A stretch of 64,000 bases of DNA from Ruegeria sp. HKCCD7303 (GCF_013111185.1 NZ_WVRE01000001.1:930001-994000); one strand, 5' to 3'. Numbered from the stretch's first letter, positions 8,493 to 18,084 are shown. The notes: a model not told the origin generated them from the letters alone. Made by a program: numbers and translations.

Positions 8493-11126
8493 TTGTCCAC
8501 AGTCACGCCGATGATGGCGCAATATCTCGAAATCAAAGAGGCCCACGCCGATGCCCTGCTGTTTTATCGCATGGGCGATTTCTACGAGTTGTTCTTTGAA
8601 GATGCCGTCAATGCCGCCGAAGCGCTGGACATCGCCCTAACCAAACGCGGCAAGCACAATGGAAATGATATTCCAATGTGCGGCGTGCCAGTGCACGCAG
8701 CCGAAGGGTATTTGCTTACACTGATCCGCAAAGGCTTTCGTGTCGCTGTCTGCGAACAGATGGAAAGCCCTGCGGAAGCGAAGAAAAGAGGCTCTAAATC
8801 AGTCGTAAAGCGGGAAGTCGTGCGTCTAGTGACGCCCGGCACACTGACCGAAGACGCCCTGCTGGAAGCCCGCCGCCACAACTTTCTGGCTGCCTATGCC
8901 GAGGTTCGGGATGAGGCCGCCTTGGCCTGGGCCGATATCTCGACCGGCGCGTTTCACGTGATGCCTCTGACCTCGATTCGGCTCAGCCCGGAACTGGCGC
9001 GGCTGGCCCCGTCCGAGTTGATCGTGGCCGACGGTGTTCAAGACAAGCTTATTGAGCCGGTTCGGGATCTGGGGATTTCTCTGACGCCTGTGGGACGTGC
9101 CAGTTTTGACAGCACAGCAGCGGAAAAGCGCATATGCGGCTTGTTTCACGTCGGTGCGCTGGATGCGTTCGGGACTTTCGGTCGCGCCGAAGTTTCGGCG
9201 ATGGGCGCACTGATCGATTACCTTGAGATCACGCAAAAAGGCAAATTACCCCTGCTGCAAACCCCTCTCAAAGAATCAGAAGACCGCGTCGTTCAAATTG
9301 ACGCCGCAACACGCCGCAATCTGGAACTGACACGGTCGCTCTCTGGTGGGCGCGCCGGGTCTTTGTTGTCCGTGGTCGATCGCACCGTCACACCCGGCGG
9401 CGCGCGGTTGCTGGAACAGCGCCTGTCCAGCCCGTCCCGAAATCTGGACGTGATCCATGCGCGCCTGGATGCGGTAAGCTTCGCAACTGAGGAAAGCCTG
9501 ATTGCGTCAGACCTGCGTGAAGCGCTACGCAAAACACCGGATCTGGACCGCGCCTTGTCACGCTTGTCGTTGGACCGAGGTGGTCCGCGCGATCTGGCTG
9601 CCATCCGTAACGGGTTGGCGCAAGCGGCCACGATTGCCAGTTTGTGCAGTGTCCAAGAGTTGCCAGTACTGTTGTCAACCGCCGTCCAAAACCTGACTGG
9701 GTTTGACGATCTCTTGACCCTTCTGGACGAAGCGCTTGTTGCGGAACCACCTCTGCTGGCACGTGACGGCGGCTTCATCGCCCCCGGTTTCGAAGTTGAA
9801 CTGGACGAGGCCCGTACCCTGCGCGACGAAGGCCGCTCGGTTATCGCCGGCTTTCAACAGAAATACGCGGAACACACGGGTATCGCCTCGCTTAAGATAA
9901 AGCACAATAATGTGCTGGGGTACTTCATCGAAACCACAGCGACCCATGCCGAGAAAATGCTGAACCCGCCGTTCAGCGAAACCTATATCCACCGTCAGAC
10001 CACCGCCAATCAGGTGCGTTTCACCACCGTCGAACTGTCAGAGATCGAAACCCGTATCCTGAACGCAGGGAATCTGGCGCTTGAGATTGAAAAGCGGCTC
10101 TATCAAAGGCTTTCTGATGAGATTTTGGCCCTTGCAGCACAGCTTAATCAAGCTGCCCGCGGGCTGGCAGAGCTGGATTTGACCACTGCCCTCGCCGATC
10201 TGGCACGCGGGGAAAACTGGTGTCGCCCACATGTGGACACATCACGTGCGTTCAACGTGCACGGCGGTCGACATCCGGTCGTTGAGCACGCCTTACGGCA
10301 GCAAAGCGGCGATGCCTTTGTCGCCAACGACTGCGATCTAAGCGCGGATGACGGCGCGGCCATATGGTTACTGACCGGCCCCAACATGGCTGGTAAATCA
10401 ACCTTCCTGCGCCAAAACGCCCTGATCGCCCTGCTTGCCCAAATGGGCAGCTACGTGCCTGCTGAACAGGCCCATATCGGCGTTGTCAGTCAATTGTTCA
10501 GCCGGGTCGGTGCATCCGATGACCTGGCCCGGGGTCGCTCGACCTTTATGGTGGAAATGGTCGAAACCGCTGCAATTCTGAACCAGGCCGATGATCGCGC
10601 ACTGGTCATTCTCGATGAAATTGGCCGCGGCACCGCCACTTATGACGGCCTCTCGATCGCGTGGGCTACGCTTGAACATCTACATGCATCCAACAAATGC
10701 CGCGCTCTGTTCGCAACTCACTACCACGAACTCACCGCTTTGGCCGGTAAACTGGAAGGCGTGGATAACGCAACCGTTGCGGTCAAAGAATGGGAAGGTG
10801 AAGTGATCTTCCTGCACGAGGTCCACAAGGGCGCCGCCGACCGCTCCTATGGTGTGCAAGTTGCCCAGCTTGCCGGATTGCCTGCATCAGTCGTCGAACG
10901 CGCTCGCGTGGTACTGGATCAATTGGAAAAAACCGAACGGGAAGGCGGTAAACAAAAGGCCCTGATCGACGATCTGCCTTTGTTTTCTAAAGCATCACCG
11001 CTACCGCCGCCCTCATCCAAAGCATCGCCTGTCACAGATATGTTGAGCGACGTCCTGCCCGACGAACTCACCCCACGCGAAGCGCTCGATTTGATTTACA
11101 AACTGAAAGAGGCGGCCAATTCCTGA
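8493..11126 (+). CDS. mutS: DNA mismatch repair protein MutS
   Basis: The mismatch-recognition ATPase. From a TTG at 8493 with AGGGGG 6 nt upstream the protein has 877 residues, the usual length, beginning MSTVTPMMAQYLEIK; the next in-frame ATG is at 8511. The mismatch-binding Phe-x-Glu lies in MGDFYELFFEDA near the N-terminus. The ATPase domain has Walker A GPNMAGKST near residue 630, then LARGRSTFMVEM and Walker B LVILDEIGRGT. A C-terminal helix (LTPREALDLIYKLKE) matches the tetramerisation tail. It diverges from maeB and converges on grpE. No mutL is in the window. Confidence 0.96.
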   Translation: MSTVTPMMAQYLEIKEAHADALLFYRMGDFYELFFEDAVNAAEALDIALTKRGKHNGNDIPMCGVPVHAAEGYLLTLIRKGFRVAVCEQMESPAEAKKRGSKSVVKREVVRLVTPGTLTEDALLEARRHNFLAAYAEVRDEAALAWADISTGAFHVMPLTSIRLSPELARLAPSELIVADGVQDKLIEPVRDLGISLTPVGRASFDSTAAEKRICGLFHVGALDAFGTFGRAEVSAMGALIDYLEITQKGKLPLLQTPLKESEDRVVQIDAATRRNLELTRSLSGGRAGSLLSVVDRTVTPGGARLLEQRLSSPSRNLDVIHARLDAVSFATEESLIASDLREALRKTPDLDRALSRLSLDRGGPRDLAAIRNGLAQAATIASLCSVQELPVLLSTAVQNLTGFDDLLTLLDEALVAEPPLLARDGGFIAPGFEVELDEARTLRDEGRSVIAGFQQKYAEHTGIASLKIKHNNVLGYFIETTATHAEKMLNPPFSETYIHRQTTANQVRFTTVELSEIETRILNAGNLALEIEKRLYQRLSDEILALAAQLNQAARGLAELDLTTALADLARGENWCRPHVDTSRAFNVHGGRHPVVEHALRQQSGDAFVANDCDLSADDGAAIWLLTGPNMAGKSTFLRQNALIALLAQMGSYVPAEQAHIGVVSQLFSRVGASDDLARGRSTFMVEMVETAAILNQADDRALVILDEIGRGTATYDGLSIAWATLEHLHASNKCRALFATHYHELTALAGKLEGVDNATVAVKEWEGEVIFLHEVHKGAADRSYGVQVAQLAGLPASVVERARVVLDQLEKTEREGGKQKALIDDLPLFSKASPLPPPSSKASPVTDMLSDVLPDELTPREALDLIYKLKEAANS

Positions 11127-11166
11127 CCGCCCCTTCTTCTTGTTGATAAATACGGCCGCCAGAGGC

Positions 11167-11185
11167 TTGGCCTCTTCGAGGCCAA
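11167..11185. terminator. Hairpin between convergent mutS and grpE
   Basis: A perfect 8-bp inverted repeat, TTGGCCTC-TTC-GAGGCCAA, lies directly after the grpE stop codon and 40 nt after mutS. Its position between convergent genes suggests a bidirectional terminator. Neither strand has a clear T-run after the stem, so intrinsic termination would be weak. Confidence 0.5.
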
Positions 11186-11749
11186 CTAGTTCGAAGGTGT
11201 TGACGACACCCCAACCTGCGCCGGACGCAGCAAACGGTCGTGCAACATGAAGCCTTCGGCAGACACCTGAATGATATCGCCGGCTTTTGTACCGGGCACC
11301 GGTGCTTCAAACATCGCCTCATGCACATTAGGATCAAAGCGGTCGCCAACCTCAGGTGTGATCACCTCAATCCCGTGCTTCTGGAACACGTCCTTCAACG
11401 CACGCATGGTCAGCTCAACACCTTCCAGCAGGCCAGCAGCAACTTCTTTCTGCTCATCCGTCGCTGCCTCAAGCGCGCGCTTCATGTTGTCGTAAACCGG
11501 CAGCATGTCTCGGGCCAGCTTGGAACCGCCATATTGTTCCGCATCGCGACGCGCCTTGTCGCCACGCTTGCGTGCATTCTCGGCATCTGCCAGCGCGCGC
11601 ATGAACTTATCTTTATAATCGTCCCGCTCAGCGCGTAACTCATCCAATTCCAGCGCTTCGTCGCTGATCTCTGCAAACTCCTCGGCCAGCTCCTCCGCTT
11701 CCGCAGACATGATATCGTCCAGAAAATCTTCGTTCTTCGGCTCTGCCAT
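11186..11749 (-). CDS. grpE: Nucleotide exchange factor GrpE
   Basis: Cofactor that releases ADP from DnaK. The 187-residue protein has an acidic N-terminal segment, a long coiled-coil region (LDELRAERDDYKDKFMRALADAENARKRG) and a C-terminal beta-domain with the signature VGDRFDPNVHEAMFEAPVPG ending in LHDRLLRPAQVGVS. Its start lies 10 nt after the stop of hrcA on the same strand, the usual hrcA-grpE pair. dnaK/dnaJ are not in the window. No CIRCE operator (inverted TTAGCACTC) was seen upstream of hrcA. Confidence 0.96.
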   Translation of the reverse strand: MAEPKNEDFLDDIMSAEAEELAEEFAEISDEALELDELRAERDDYKDKFMRALADAENARKRGDKARRDAEQYGGSKLARDMLPVYDNMKRALEAATDEQKEVAAGLLEGVELTMRALKDVFQKHGIEVITPEVGDRFDPNVHEAMFEAPVPGTKAGDIIQVSAEGFMLHDRLLRPAQVGVSSTPSN

Positions 11750-11759
11750 CTCTTACCCT

Positions 11760-12824
11760 CTAGCTCCGGTCGGATATCAGCTTGCCGACCAGTTGCGCCG
11801 TATAATCCACGATCGGTACGATCCGTCCATAATTCAGACGCGTTGGCCCGATGATCCCGACCGCACCGATTATCTTTCGATCAGCGTTCATATATGGAGA
11901 CACCACCAAAGAGGAACCCGAAAGTGAGAAAAGTTTGTTCTCAGACCCAATAAAAATGCGCACTCCTTCGCCATCTTCGGTCAATTCAAGGAATTCAGCG
12001 ATGTCCCGCTTACGCTCCAAATCATCAAACAGGGTCCGAATCCGATCAAGTTCTTCGGCCCGACCCGGTTCGTTCAAAAGATTCGCCCGTCCACGCACGA
12101 TCAAACGGGCCGAGTCGCTGCCATCTCCGTCCCAGACGGCCATTCCACTTTCCACCATCTCACGCGCCAGAACGTCGATCTCTTGCTTGCGTGCATCAAT
12201 CTGCGTCTGCATCTGCCGACGCACTTCGCTGAGTGTCCGCCCCTCGATGAGCGCATTAAGGAAGTTCGCAGCCTCACGCATCGAGCTTGGGGTTTGTCCG
12301 GGCGGCGGGGTGAACAGGCGGTTTTCCACATGACCATCCGAGAAAACCAGCACTACCAAAGCCCGATCATGACCCAGTGATACGAATTCAATATGTTTGA
12401 TTTCCGATTCATGCTTGGGCGTTAAAACCAGCGAGGCGCCTTGTGTCACGTGTGACAAAGCCGAGCCCACACGATCGAGCATTCCGCCAACATCGCCTGT
12501 GTTAGAGCCTAAAGTTTGTTCTAATTTCTCGCGATCATCCGCGCCCAAGTCTCCGACTTCAAGCAATCCGTCCACAAACATCCGCAGACCTTGCTGCGTT
12601 GGAATTCGACCAGCGCTGATGTGGGGGCTGTCCAGAAGACCCAGAAACTCCAGATCTTGCATCACATTGCGAACGGTCGCTGCGCTCACCTTTTCGGACA
12701 AGGTGCGCGTTAAAGTGCGACTGCCGACAGGCTCACCGCTTTCCAGATAGCTCTCGACAATCAAACGGAACACTTCGCGAGACCGGTCGTTCATCTCATC
12801 CAGAATTTTGCTTGCTTCGCTCAT
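11760..12824 (-). CDS. hrcA: Heat-inducible transcription repressor HrcA
   Basis: Represses groESL through CIRCE operators and is itself stabilised by GroEL. The 354-residue protein opens with a winged helix (NDRSREVFRLIVESYLESGEPVGSRTL...SAATVRNVMQDLEFLGLLDSPHISAGRIPT), which is highly diagnostic, followed by the GAF-like dimerisation/insert domain and the C-terminal IGAVGIIGPTRLNYGRIVPIVDY block. First gene of an hrcA-grpE pair and divergent from rph across 112 nt. I looked for a CIRCE repeat in that gap and found none, so autoregulation by the classical operator is not supported here. Confidence 0.96.
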   Translation of the reverse strand: MSEASKILDEMNDRSREVFRLIVESYLESGEPVGSRTLTRTLSEKVSAATVRNVMQDLEFLGLLDSPHISAGRIPTQQGLRMFVDGLLEVGDLGADDREKLEQTLGSNTGDVGGMLDRVGSALSHVTQGASLVLTPKHESEIKHIEFVSLGHDRALVVLVFSDGHVENRLFTPPPGQTPSSMREAANFLNALIEGRTLSEVRRQMQTQIDARKQEIDVLAREMVESGMAVWDGDGSDSARLIVRGRANLLNEPGRAEELDRIRTLFDDLERKRDIAEFLELTEDGEGVRIFIGSENKLFSLSGSSLVVSPYMNADRKIIGAVGIIGPTRLNYGRIVPIVDYTAQLVGKLISDRS

Positions 12825-12936
12825 GCGTCTTCCCCTGCTCGTTCGTCATTAAATCGCAGGCAAATGAAAGGTCAATCGGGGTTGCATCGTAATGCTGCGG
12901 GGCGTTATCCCCAACCCAGCAAACAAAGGAATTCCG

Positions 12937-13650
12937 ATGCGACCCTCTGGAAGAGATTTAAGCGAAATGCGCGCCGTTTCAATCGAAACGGGGTTCACCA
13001 AACATGCCGAAGGTTCCTGCCTGATAAAAATGGGCGACACTCATGTGCTGTGCACCGCAACGATCGAAGATCGCGTGCCGCCCTTTATCAAAGGCTCCGG
13101 CTTGGGCTGGGTCACGGCTGAGTACGGTATGCTGCCTCGCGCCACCAACACTCGGATGCGGCGCGAAGCCGCCAGCGGCAAGCAAGGCGGTCGCACCGTG
13201 GAAATCCAGCGCCTGATCGGCCGCGCCCTACGCGCTGGTGTGGATCGGGTCGCGCTGGGTGAGCGTCAGATCACCGTGGACTGCGACGTGATCCAAGCCG
13301 ACGGCGGCACCCGCTGCGCCTCGATCACCGGCGGTTGGGTGGCCCTGCGGCTGGCTGTGAACAAGCTGATGAAAGCGGGCGATGTTATCTCTGACCCCCT
13401 AGTGGACCCGGTAGCAGCTGTGTCTTGCGGAATTTACGCCGGTCAACCGGTTCTGGATCTGGATTACCCGGAAGACAGCGAAGCCGGCGTCGACGGCAAC
13501 TTCATCATGACCGGATCCGGCAAACTAATCGAAGTGCAGATGAGCGCCGAAGGCTCGGTCTTCAGCCGCGCTCAGATGGATCAGCTGATGGATCTGGCCG
13601 AAAAGGGCGTCGGCGAACTGGCAGCTGCGCAAAAGGCCGCTACAGCATGA
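12937..13650 (+). CDS. rph: Ribonuclease PH
   Basis: Phosphorolytic 3'-5' exoribonuclease that trims tRNA 3' ends. The 237-residue product begins [20 protein letters not shown] at an ATG with AAGGA 8 nt upstream. Diagnostic blocks are [18 protein letters not shown], the phosphate-binding [33 protein letters not shown] and [16 protein letters not shown]. First gene of a compact plus-strand run rph-rdgB-hemW-ybaN; its stop overlaps the rdgB start as ATGA. Confidence 0.96.
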   Translation: MRPSGRDLSEMRAVSIETGFTKHAEGSCLIKMGDTHVLCTATIEDRVPPFIKGSGLGWVTAEYGMLPRATNTRMRREAASGKQGGRTVEIQRLIGRALRAGVDRVALGERQITVDCDVIQADGGTRCASITGGWVALRLAVNKLMKAGDVISDPLVDPVAAVSCGIYAGQPVLDLDYPEDSEAGVDGNFIMTGSGKLIEVQMSAEGSVFSRAQMDQLMDLAEKGVGELAAAQKAATA

Positions 13651-14261
13651 CCCGCAAGTTCGACGGGGACAGGCTGCTGGTCGCCACCCATAACAAAGGC
13701 AAGCTCGAGGAGATGGCGCATCTCCTTGAGCCTTTTGGCGTCACTGTTGTGGGTGCTGGGGACATGAACCTGCCCGAGCCGGAAGAGACTGAGGACACAT
13801 TTGTCGGTAACGCCCGGATCAAGGCCCATGCCGCCGCCAAAGCCACCGGCCTGCCTGCCCTGTCGGACGATTCCGGGATCACCATCGACGCGCTGGATGG
13901 CGCGCCGGGAGTTTACACCGCCGACTGGGCGGAAACGGCAAATGGTCGTGATTTCCTAATGGCCATGAATCGCGCACATAATGAGTTGGAGGCTAAAAAA
14001 GCCCCTCTCCCGCGCACTGCGCAATTCCGTTGTACACTGGTCCTGGCCTGGCCCGACGGACATGACGAGGTGTTCGAAGGCATCGTCCCGGGCCACCTGG
14101 TCTGGCCGATCCGCGGCAAGGACGGATTCGGCTATGACCCGATGTTTGTTCCGGACGGGCACGACATTACCTTTGCCGAAATGGATCGCTGGGAAAAGAA
14201 CAAGATCAGCCACCGCGGCCGCGCGGTTGAGAAGTTCGTGAAAGGCTGCTTTGGCGGATGA
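13647..14261 (+). CDS. rdgB: Non-canonical purine NTP pyrophosphatase (RdgB/HAM1)
   Basis: Hydrolyses dITP, ITP and XTP to monophosphates, keeping deaminated purines out of nucleic acids. The 204-residue protein has the substrate motif [11 protein letters not shown] (residues 12-22), the catalytic [23 protein letters not shown] block and the C-terminal [14 protein letters not shown]. Start ATG overlaps the rph stop by 4 nt (ATGA). rph-rdgB-hemW is a conserved alphaproteobacterial order. Nothing unusual in the sequence. Confidence 0.95.
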   Translation: MTRKFDGDRLLVATHNKGKLEEMAHLLEPFGVTVVGAGDMNLPEPEETEDTFVGNARIKAHAAAKATGLPALSDDSGITIDALDGAPGVYTADWAETANGRDFLMAMNRAHNELEAKKAPLPRTAQFRCTLVLAWPDGHDEVFEGIVPGHLVWPIRGKDGFGYDPMFVPDGHDITFAEMDRWEKNKISHRGRAVEKFVKGCFGG

Positions 14262-15405
14262 TTGGCGCAACGGGGGCTTTGGCCTGTACGTGCATTGGCC
14301 TTTTTGCGAGGCCAAATGCCCCTATTGCGACTTCAACAGCCATGTCTCGAAGAAAATTGACCAAGAAAGATGGCTTGCAGCTTATCTGAGCGAGCTGCGC
14401 CGCTCTGCCTCTGAAACGCCGGGTCGGGTACTGAACACGATTTTCTTTGGGGGCGGCACCCCGTCTCTGATGGACCCGGAAACCGTTTCTGCAGTGATTG
14501 ATGAGGCGCGCGCGCTCTGGCACCCATCCAATGACATGGAAATCACTCTCGAGGCCAACCCCGGCTCGGTTGAAGCAGGTCGGTTTGCAGCTTATCGAGA
14601 TGCCGGCGTAAACCGAATTTCGATGGGCGTTCAGGCGCTGAATGACGACGATCTACGGCGTCTGGGTCGCATTCATACTGTTGCCGAGGCCCAAGCCGCC
14701 TTTGAAATCGCACGGACCTGCTTTGATCGTGTCAGTTTTGACCTGATCTATGCCAGACAGCACCAAACACCTGAAGCCTGGCGCGCGGAACTGAGCGAAG
14801 CCCTGTCGATGGCCGTGGACCACCTGTCGCTGTACCAATTGACGATTGAAGACGGAACTGCCTTTGGTGATCGATATGCCGTTGGAAAAATGCGTGGCTT
14901 GCCCGAAGATGACAGCGCCGCCGACATGTATCTGATCACGCAGGACATTTGCGAAGCGCACGGTTTGCCCGCTTATGAAGTGTCCAATCACGCGCGCACG
15001 GGGGCCGAGTCGCAACACAATCTGATCTACTGGCGATACGGTGACTATATTGGCATTGGGCCCGGAGCCCATGGGAGGCTTACGCTTAACCAACAGAAAT
15101 GCGCAACCGAAACCTATCTGAATCCACAGCGCTGGCTTGACGCTGCAGAGCGTGGGGGTGGAGAGAAAGGACGAACAACACTGTCCCTTGAAGACCAGGC
15201 GAGCGAATACCTTATGATGGGGATGCGAATTTCGGAAGGACTAGATATTGATCGGTGGGAGCGCTTAGCAGGCCGAAAACTCTCGGAAGACACGGTTGAT
15301 CATCTGATCGGGATCAAAATGATTGAACATGAAAACGGCAGACTTCGGGCAACATCAGATGGTCGCGCTGTACTGAACGCCGTCATTCGGGAGCTTTTGA
15401 GCTAG
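14251..15405 (+). CDS. hemW: Radical SAM heme chaperone HemW
   Basis: A 384-residue HemN-like radical SAM protein. The motif CEAKCPYC near residue 20 supplies the CxxxCxxC ligands of the 4Fe-4S cluster, followed by NTIFFGGGTPSLM, GVNRISMGVQALNDDDL and SFDLIYARQ. It lacks the N-terminal extension typical of true HemN, so it is assigned as HemW (heme insertion) rather than coproporphyrinogen oxidase. The best start is a TTG that overlaps the end of rdgB by 11 nt, with AAAGG 5 nt before it; no in-frame ATG occurs before the radical SAM motif, so the non-ATG start is well supported. Confidence 0.93.
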   Translation: MADDWRNGGFGLYVHWPFCEAKCPYCDFNSHVSKKIDQERWLAAYLSELRRSASETPGRVLNTIFFGGGTPSLMDPETVSAVIDEARALWHPSNDMEITLEANPGSVEAGRFAAYRDAGVNRISMGVQALNDDDLRRLGRIHTVAEAQAAFEIARTCFDRVSFDLIYARQHQTPEAWRAELSEALSMAVDHLSLYQLTIEDGTAFGDRYAVGKMRGLPEDDSAADMYLITQDICEAHGLPAYEVSNHARTGAESQHNLIYWRYGDYIGIGPGAHGRLTLNQQKCATETYLNPQRWLDAAERGGGEKGRTTLSLEDQASEYLMMGMRISEGLDIDRWERLAGRKLSEDTVDHLIGIKMIEHENGRLRATSDGRAVLNAVIRELLS

Positions 15406-15407
15406 CC

Positions 15408-15761
15408 ATGCATTACCTTTGGGCCGGACTGGGATTGTTATGTGTTGCGCTGGCAATGGTTGGGGTTGTCCTACCCCTTTTGCCAACCGTCCCATTTCTG
15501 CTATTGGCTGCGTTTTTCTTTGCCCGATCTTCTTCGCGTTTGCACACTTGGTTGTTGACCCATCAACTGTTCGGACCGCTGATACAAGATTGGCAAAGCT
15601 CAGGCGCAATCCGCCCTAGTGCAAAAAGGGCGGCAACTGTTTCAGTCGCCGCCGTTTTTGGAATCTCAATTTGGATGTCCGCCCCGGTTTTCGTTTTGGC
15701 CATTCAAGCTGTCGTTCTGGGGGGTGTTTTGATCTTTATCTGGACGCGACCTAACGGCTGA
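15408..15761 (+). CDS. DUF454 (YbaN-type) inner-membrane protein
   Basis: A 117-residue membrane protein starting 2 nt after hemW. It has the DUF454 signature: an N-terminal hydrophobic span ending GVVLPLLPTVPFLLLAAFFFARSSSRLHTWLLTH, then FGPLIQDWQSSGAIRPSAKRAA and two C-terminal hydrophobic segments. Three or four membrane spans are expected. The family has no settled biochemical role; E. coli YbaN is the usual reference. Its 3' end overlaps the convergent parB gene by 11 nt, so the two coding regions share their final codons on opposite strands. Confidence 0.9.
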   Translation: MHYLWAGLGLLCVALAMVGVVLPLLPTVPFLLLAAFFFARSSSRLHTWLLTHQLFGPLIQDWQSSGAIRPSAKRAATVSVAAVFGISIWMSAPVFVLAIQAVVLGGVLIFIWTRPNG

Positions 15762-16647
15762 GCTTAGCGCACAGATCATCAAGCTGATCCAAGTTCTCAT
15801 ATGTTAGGACAACCTGACCCGTCTCTGTTCCAGCCTTGTGATTGATCGAGACTTTCATCGCCAGAATTGCAGATAGATCTTTTTCCAAAGCGCGCGTATC
15901 GGCATCCTTGCCCGCATCCAGATTTCTGGACCGCGGTGCAGCGCGTTCGGCGTCACCTTGTTGCTGCTTCTTGACCAAAGCTTCGGTTGCGCGCACCGAA
16001 AGCCCCTCTTTGACGATCTGCTTCGCCAATTCCGATGGGTTTTCGGCCGTAATCAGGGCTCTTGCATGTCCTGCAGATATTTTTCCTTCAATAACAAGAG
16101 CTTGAACATCCATTGGCAAGGACAAAAGACGCAGAAGGTTTGCAATGTGGCTGCGGCTTTTACCCAAAGCTTCAGCCAGCTTTTCCTGCGTATGGCCGAA
16201 ACGATCCATCAGTTGCTTGTACCCAGCGGCCTCTTCCACCGCGTTCAGGTCCGCGCGCTGGATGTTTTCGATTATCGCAACTTCCAGAACTTCGGTGTCG
16301 TCAAAATCCCGCACGATGACAGGGATATCGTGCAGCTGCGCCATTTGCGCTGCCCGCCAACGACGCTCCCCTGCAACGATTTCGTATTCATCAGCTCCGG
16401 TCGACCGGACAATCAGAGGCTGGATAATACCCTTTTCCTTGACCGAGGCGGCCAATTCGTCCAGCTGTTCGGGCAGGAATGTGCGGCGCGGCTGATTGGG
16501 ATTGGCCTTTAGCTTCTCAATTGGAACCTTAAGATCGGGCCGACGCACTTCGGACTGTACCCGCCCTTCCGTTTCGGTATTTACGTCCGCCATAAGAGCG
16601 GACAGCCCGCGCCCCAACCCTCTGGATTTTGTTTTTTTGGCGCTCAT
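15751..16647 (-). CDS. parB: Chromosome partitioning protein ParB
   Basis: DNA-binding CTPase that loads at parS sites and spreads along origin-proximal DNA. The 298-residue protein has the N-terminal ParB/Srx fold with GERRWRAAQMA (CTP-binding box), a helix-turn-helix (TQEKLAEALGKSRSHIANLLRLLSLP) and a short C-terminal dimerisation domain. The Lys/Arg-rich N-terminus ending GLGRGLSALMAD is the typical ParA-interaction tail. Two perfect parS palindromes lie within 3.5 kb upstream. Gene order parB-parA-rsmG-mnmG is the standard origin-proximal arrangement. The stop is 8 nt inside the convergent DUF454 gene. Confidence 0.97.
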   Translation of the reverse strand: MSAKKTKSRGLGRGLSALMADVNTETEGRVQSEVRRPDLKVPIEKLKANPNQPRRTFLPEQLDELAASVKEKGIIQPLIVRSTGADEYEIVAGERRWRAAQMAQLHDIPVIVRDFDDTEVLEVAIIENIQRADLNAVEEAAGYKQLMDRFGHTQEKLAEALGKSRSHIANLLRLLSLPMDVQALVIEGKISAGHARALITAENPSELAKQIVKEGLSVRATEALVKKQQQGDAERAAPRSRNLDAGKDADTRALEKDLSAILAMKVSINHKAGTETGQVVLTYENLDQLDDLCAKLSR

Positions 16648-16667
16648 GTCGCCCTCCTCATTTCCGC

Positions 16668-17471
16668 CTACGCAGCGGTTTTATTGTTCTTGTGCATGAT
16701 CTCGCGGGCCAGATGCCGATAAGCCATCGCGCCAAGCGAACCCGAATCATATTGCAACACTGGCAGCGCATATGACGGAGCCTCGCTGACTCGCACATTT
16801 CTGGGTATCTTTGTCTTAAAGACCATCTCACCCAAATTGTCACGCGCATCCTTTTCAACCTGACGGGACAAATTGTTGCGGTTGTCATACATGGTCAACA
16901 CAACACCTTCGATTCTCAGATCAGGATTTGCTGTTTGCCGAACCTCTCGGATCGTCAGCATCAGTTGAGAAAGACCTTCTAAAGCAAAGAATTCACTTTG
17001 CAGCGGCACAAGGACTGAATGCGCCGCCACCATCGCATTGACGGTCAACAGGTTCAAAGACGGCGGGCAATCGATAAGGATGAAATCAAGGTTGAAAGCA
17101 TCAACCGCAGTCTGCCTCAATGCATCGTGCAACAAATAACTGCGCTTTTCATTGGATATCAATTCAATGTCGGCAGAACTCAGATCAACGGTTGCCGGAA
17201 CAACCATAAGGTTTTCTATTTCCGTCTCTTGAACAACGGCCTCTAACGGAGCGTCGTCAAGGATGAGGTCATAGGTTGTCCAATCCCGATCCTCTACACC
17301 CAATCCGGTGGACGCATTCCCTTGAGGATCAAGATCAACCACCAAAACCCGGCAACCGGATTCCGCAAGCCCTGCTGCAAGATTGATTGCCGTCGTTGTT
17401 TTCCCCACTCCGCCCTTCTGATTGGCGACCGCAATAATCCGAGGTCCTGAAGGTCGGGACAGATCAACCAC
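16668..17471 (-). CDS. parA: Chromosome partitioning ATPase ParA
   Basis: Walker-type ATPase that moves ParB-parS complexes. The 267-residue protein has the deviant Walker A KGGVGKTT (residues 19-26) with its signature Lys, Walker A' VVDLDPQGNASTG and Walker B FILIDCPPSL. No N-terminal HTH, so it is the chromosomal (Soj-like) rather than type Ia plasmid form. It overlaps the end of rsmG by 8 nt and lies 20 nt upstream of parB, so the two are almost certainly co-transcribed. Confidence 0.97.
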   Translation of the reverse strand: MVDLSRPSGPRIIAVANQKGGVGKTTTAINLAAGLAESGCRVLVVDLDPQGNASTGLGVEDRDWTTYDLILDDAPLEAVVQETEIENLMVVPATVDLSSADIELISNEKRSYLLHDALRQTAVDAFNLDFILIDCPPSLNLLTVNAMVAAHSVLVPLQSEFFALEGLSQLMLTIREVRQTANPDLRIEGVVLTMYDNRNNLSRQVEKDARDNLGEMVFKTKIPRNVRVSEAPSYALPVLQYDSGSLGAMAYRHLAREIMHKNNKTAA

Positions 17472-18084
17472 GTGATACTCCTTTGATTTTAAGGATAACG
17501 GCCTGAGGTTCAGTTAAACTTGTAATCGGCTCGGCGTCGAAATTCCATTCTTCTTGCGCCTCTGACAGTTCTTTTTTCCAGGTTGCGCCTTTGGGCAACA
17601 AAGCTGTTCCCGTTTTACTTAAATGCCTGTCGCAAAAGGACAATAATACCCGCAACTCTGCCAGGGCACGAGCCGAAAGGACATCTGCATCCAAAGGATC
17701 AACACTTTCGATTCGCTTCGAAATCACCTTGCATTTGATTTCACATTCCCGCGCTACATTGCGTAAGAAGGCAGACTTCCTTTGATCACTTTCAACGAAA
17801 GTAAATCGTGAGTCTGGTGAATGATCAGCCGCGATCAAGGCGCATACCATTCCCGGAAATCCGCCTCCACTGCCTATATCCACCCAGCTTTTGTATTGAC
17901 CAGCACATCTATAAACTTGCACGGAGTCGAGGATATGGCGATCCCAGATGTGTTCCAGACTACTTCGGGACACTAGATTGATTTTAGGATTCCAGCGATT
18001 TACGAGATCAACGTAGGTTTTCAAACGCTTGAATGTTTCACGTGAAACATTTAGCCGCTCAAATGCCGAATAACCAGCGCTCAT
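17464..18084 (-). CDS. rsmG: 16S rRNA (guanine527-N7)-methyltransferase RsmG
   Basis: Methylates G527 (E. coli numbering) of 16S rRNA with SAM. The 206-residue protein has [27 protein letters not shown] and the SAM-binding [16 protein letters not shown], both diagnostic. Codons for NVSRET near the N-terminus coincide exactly with a parS palindrome (18034-18049), so this stretch is under double constraint. The stop overlaps parA and the start overlaps the mnmG stop by 4 nt. Base composition here is visibly more AT-rich than in neighbouring housekeeping genes. Confidence 0.96.
   Translation of the reverse strand: MSAGYSAFERLNVSRETFKRLKTYVDLVNRWNPKINLVSRSSLEHIWDRHILDSVQVYRCAGQYKSWVDIGSGGGFPGMVCALIAADHSPDSRFTFVESDQRKSAFLRNVARECEIKCKVISKRIESVDPLDADVLSARALAELRVLLSFCDRHLSKTGTALLPKGATWKKELSEAQEEWNFDAEPITSLTEPQAVILKIKGVSRG
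18034..18049. other. parS centromere site inside rsmG
   Basis: A perfect copy of the palindrome TGTTTCACGTGAAACA, the universal bacterial ParB-binding site. It lies in the 5' part of rsmG, encoding part of NVSRET, about 1.4 kb upstream of parB and about 5.2 kb from the putative origin. Confidence 0.95.

Noticed and set aside
8950..8965. GTTTCACGTGATG in mutS as a further parS half-site
   Set aside because: Only one half of the palindrome matches; the other half is degenerate.
12825..12936. Possible CIRCE operator between hrcA and rph
   Set aside because: No TTAGCACTC inverted repeat or close variant is present in the gap.
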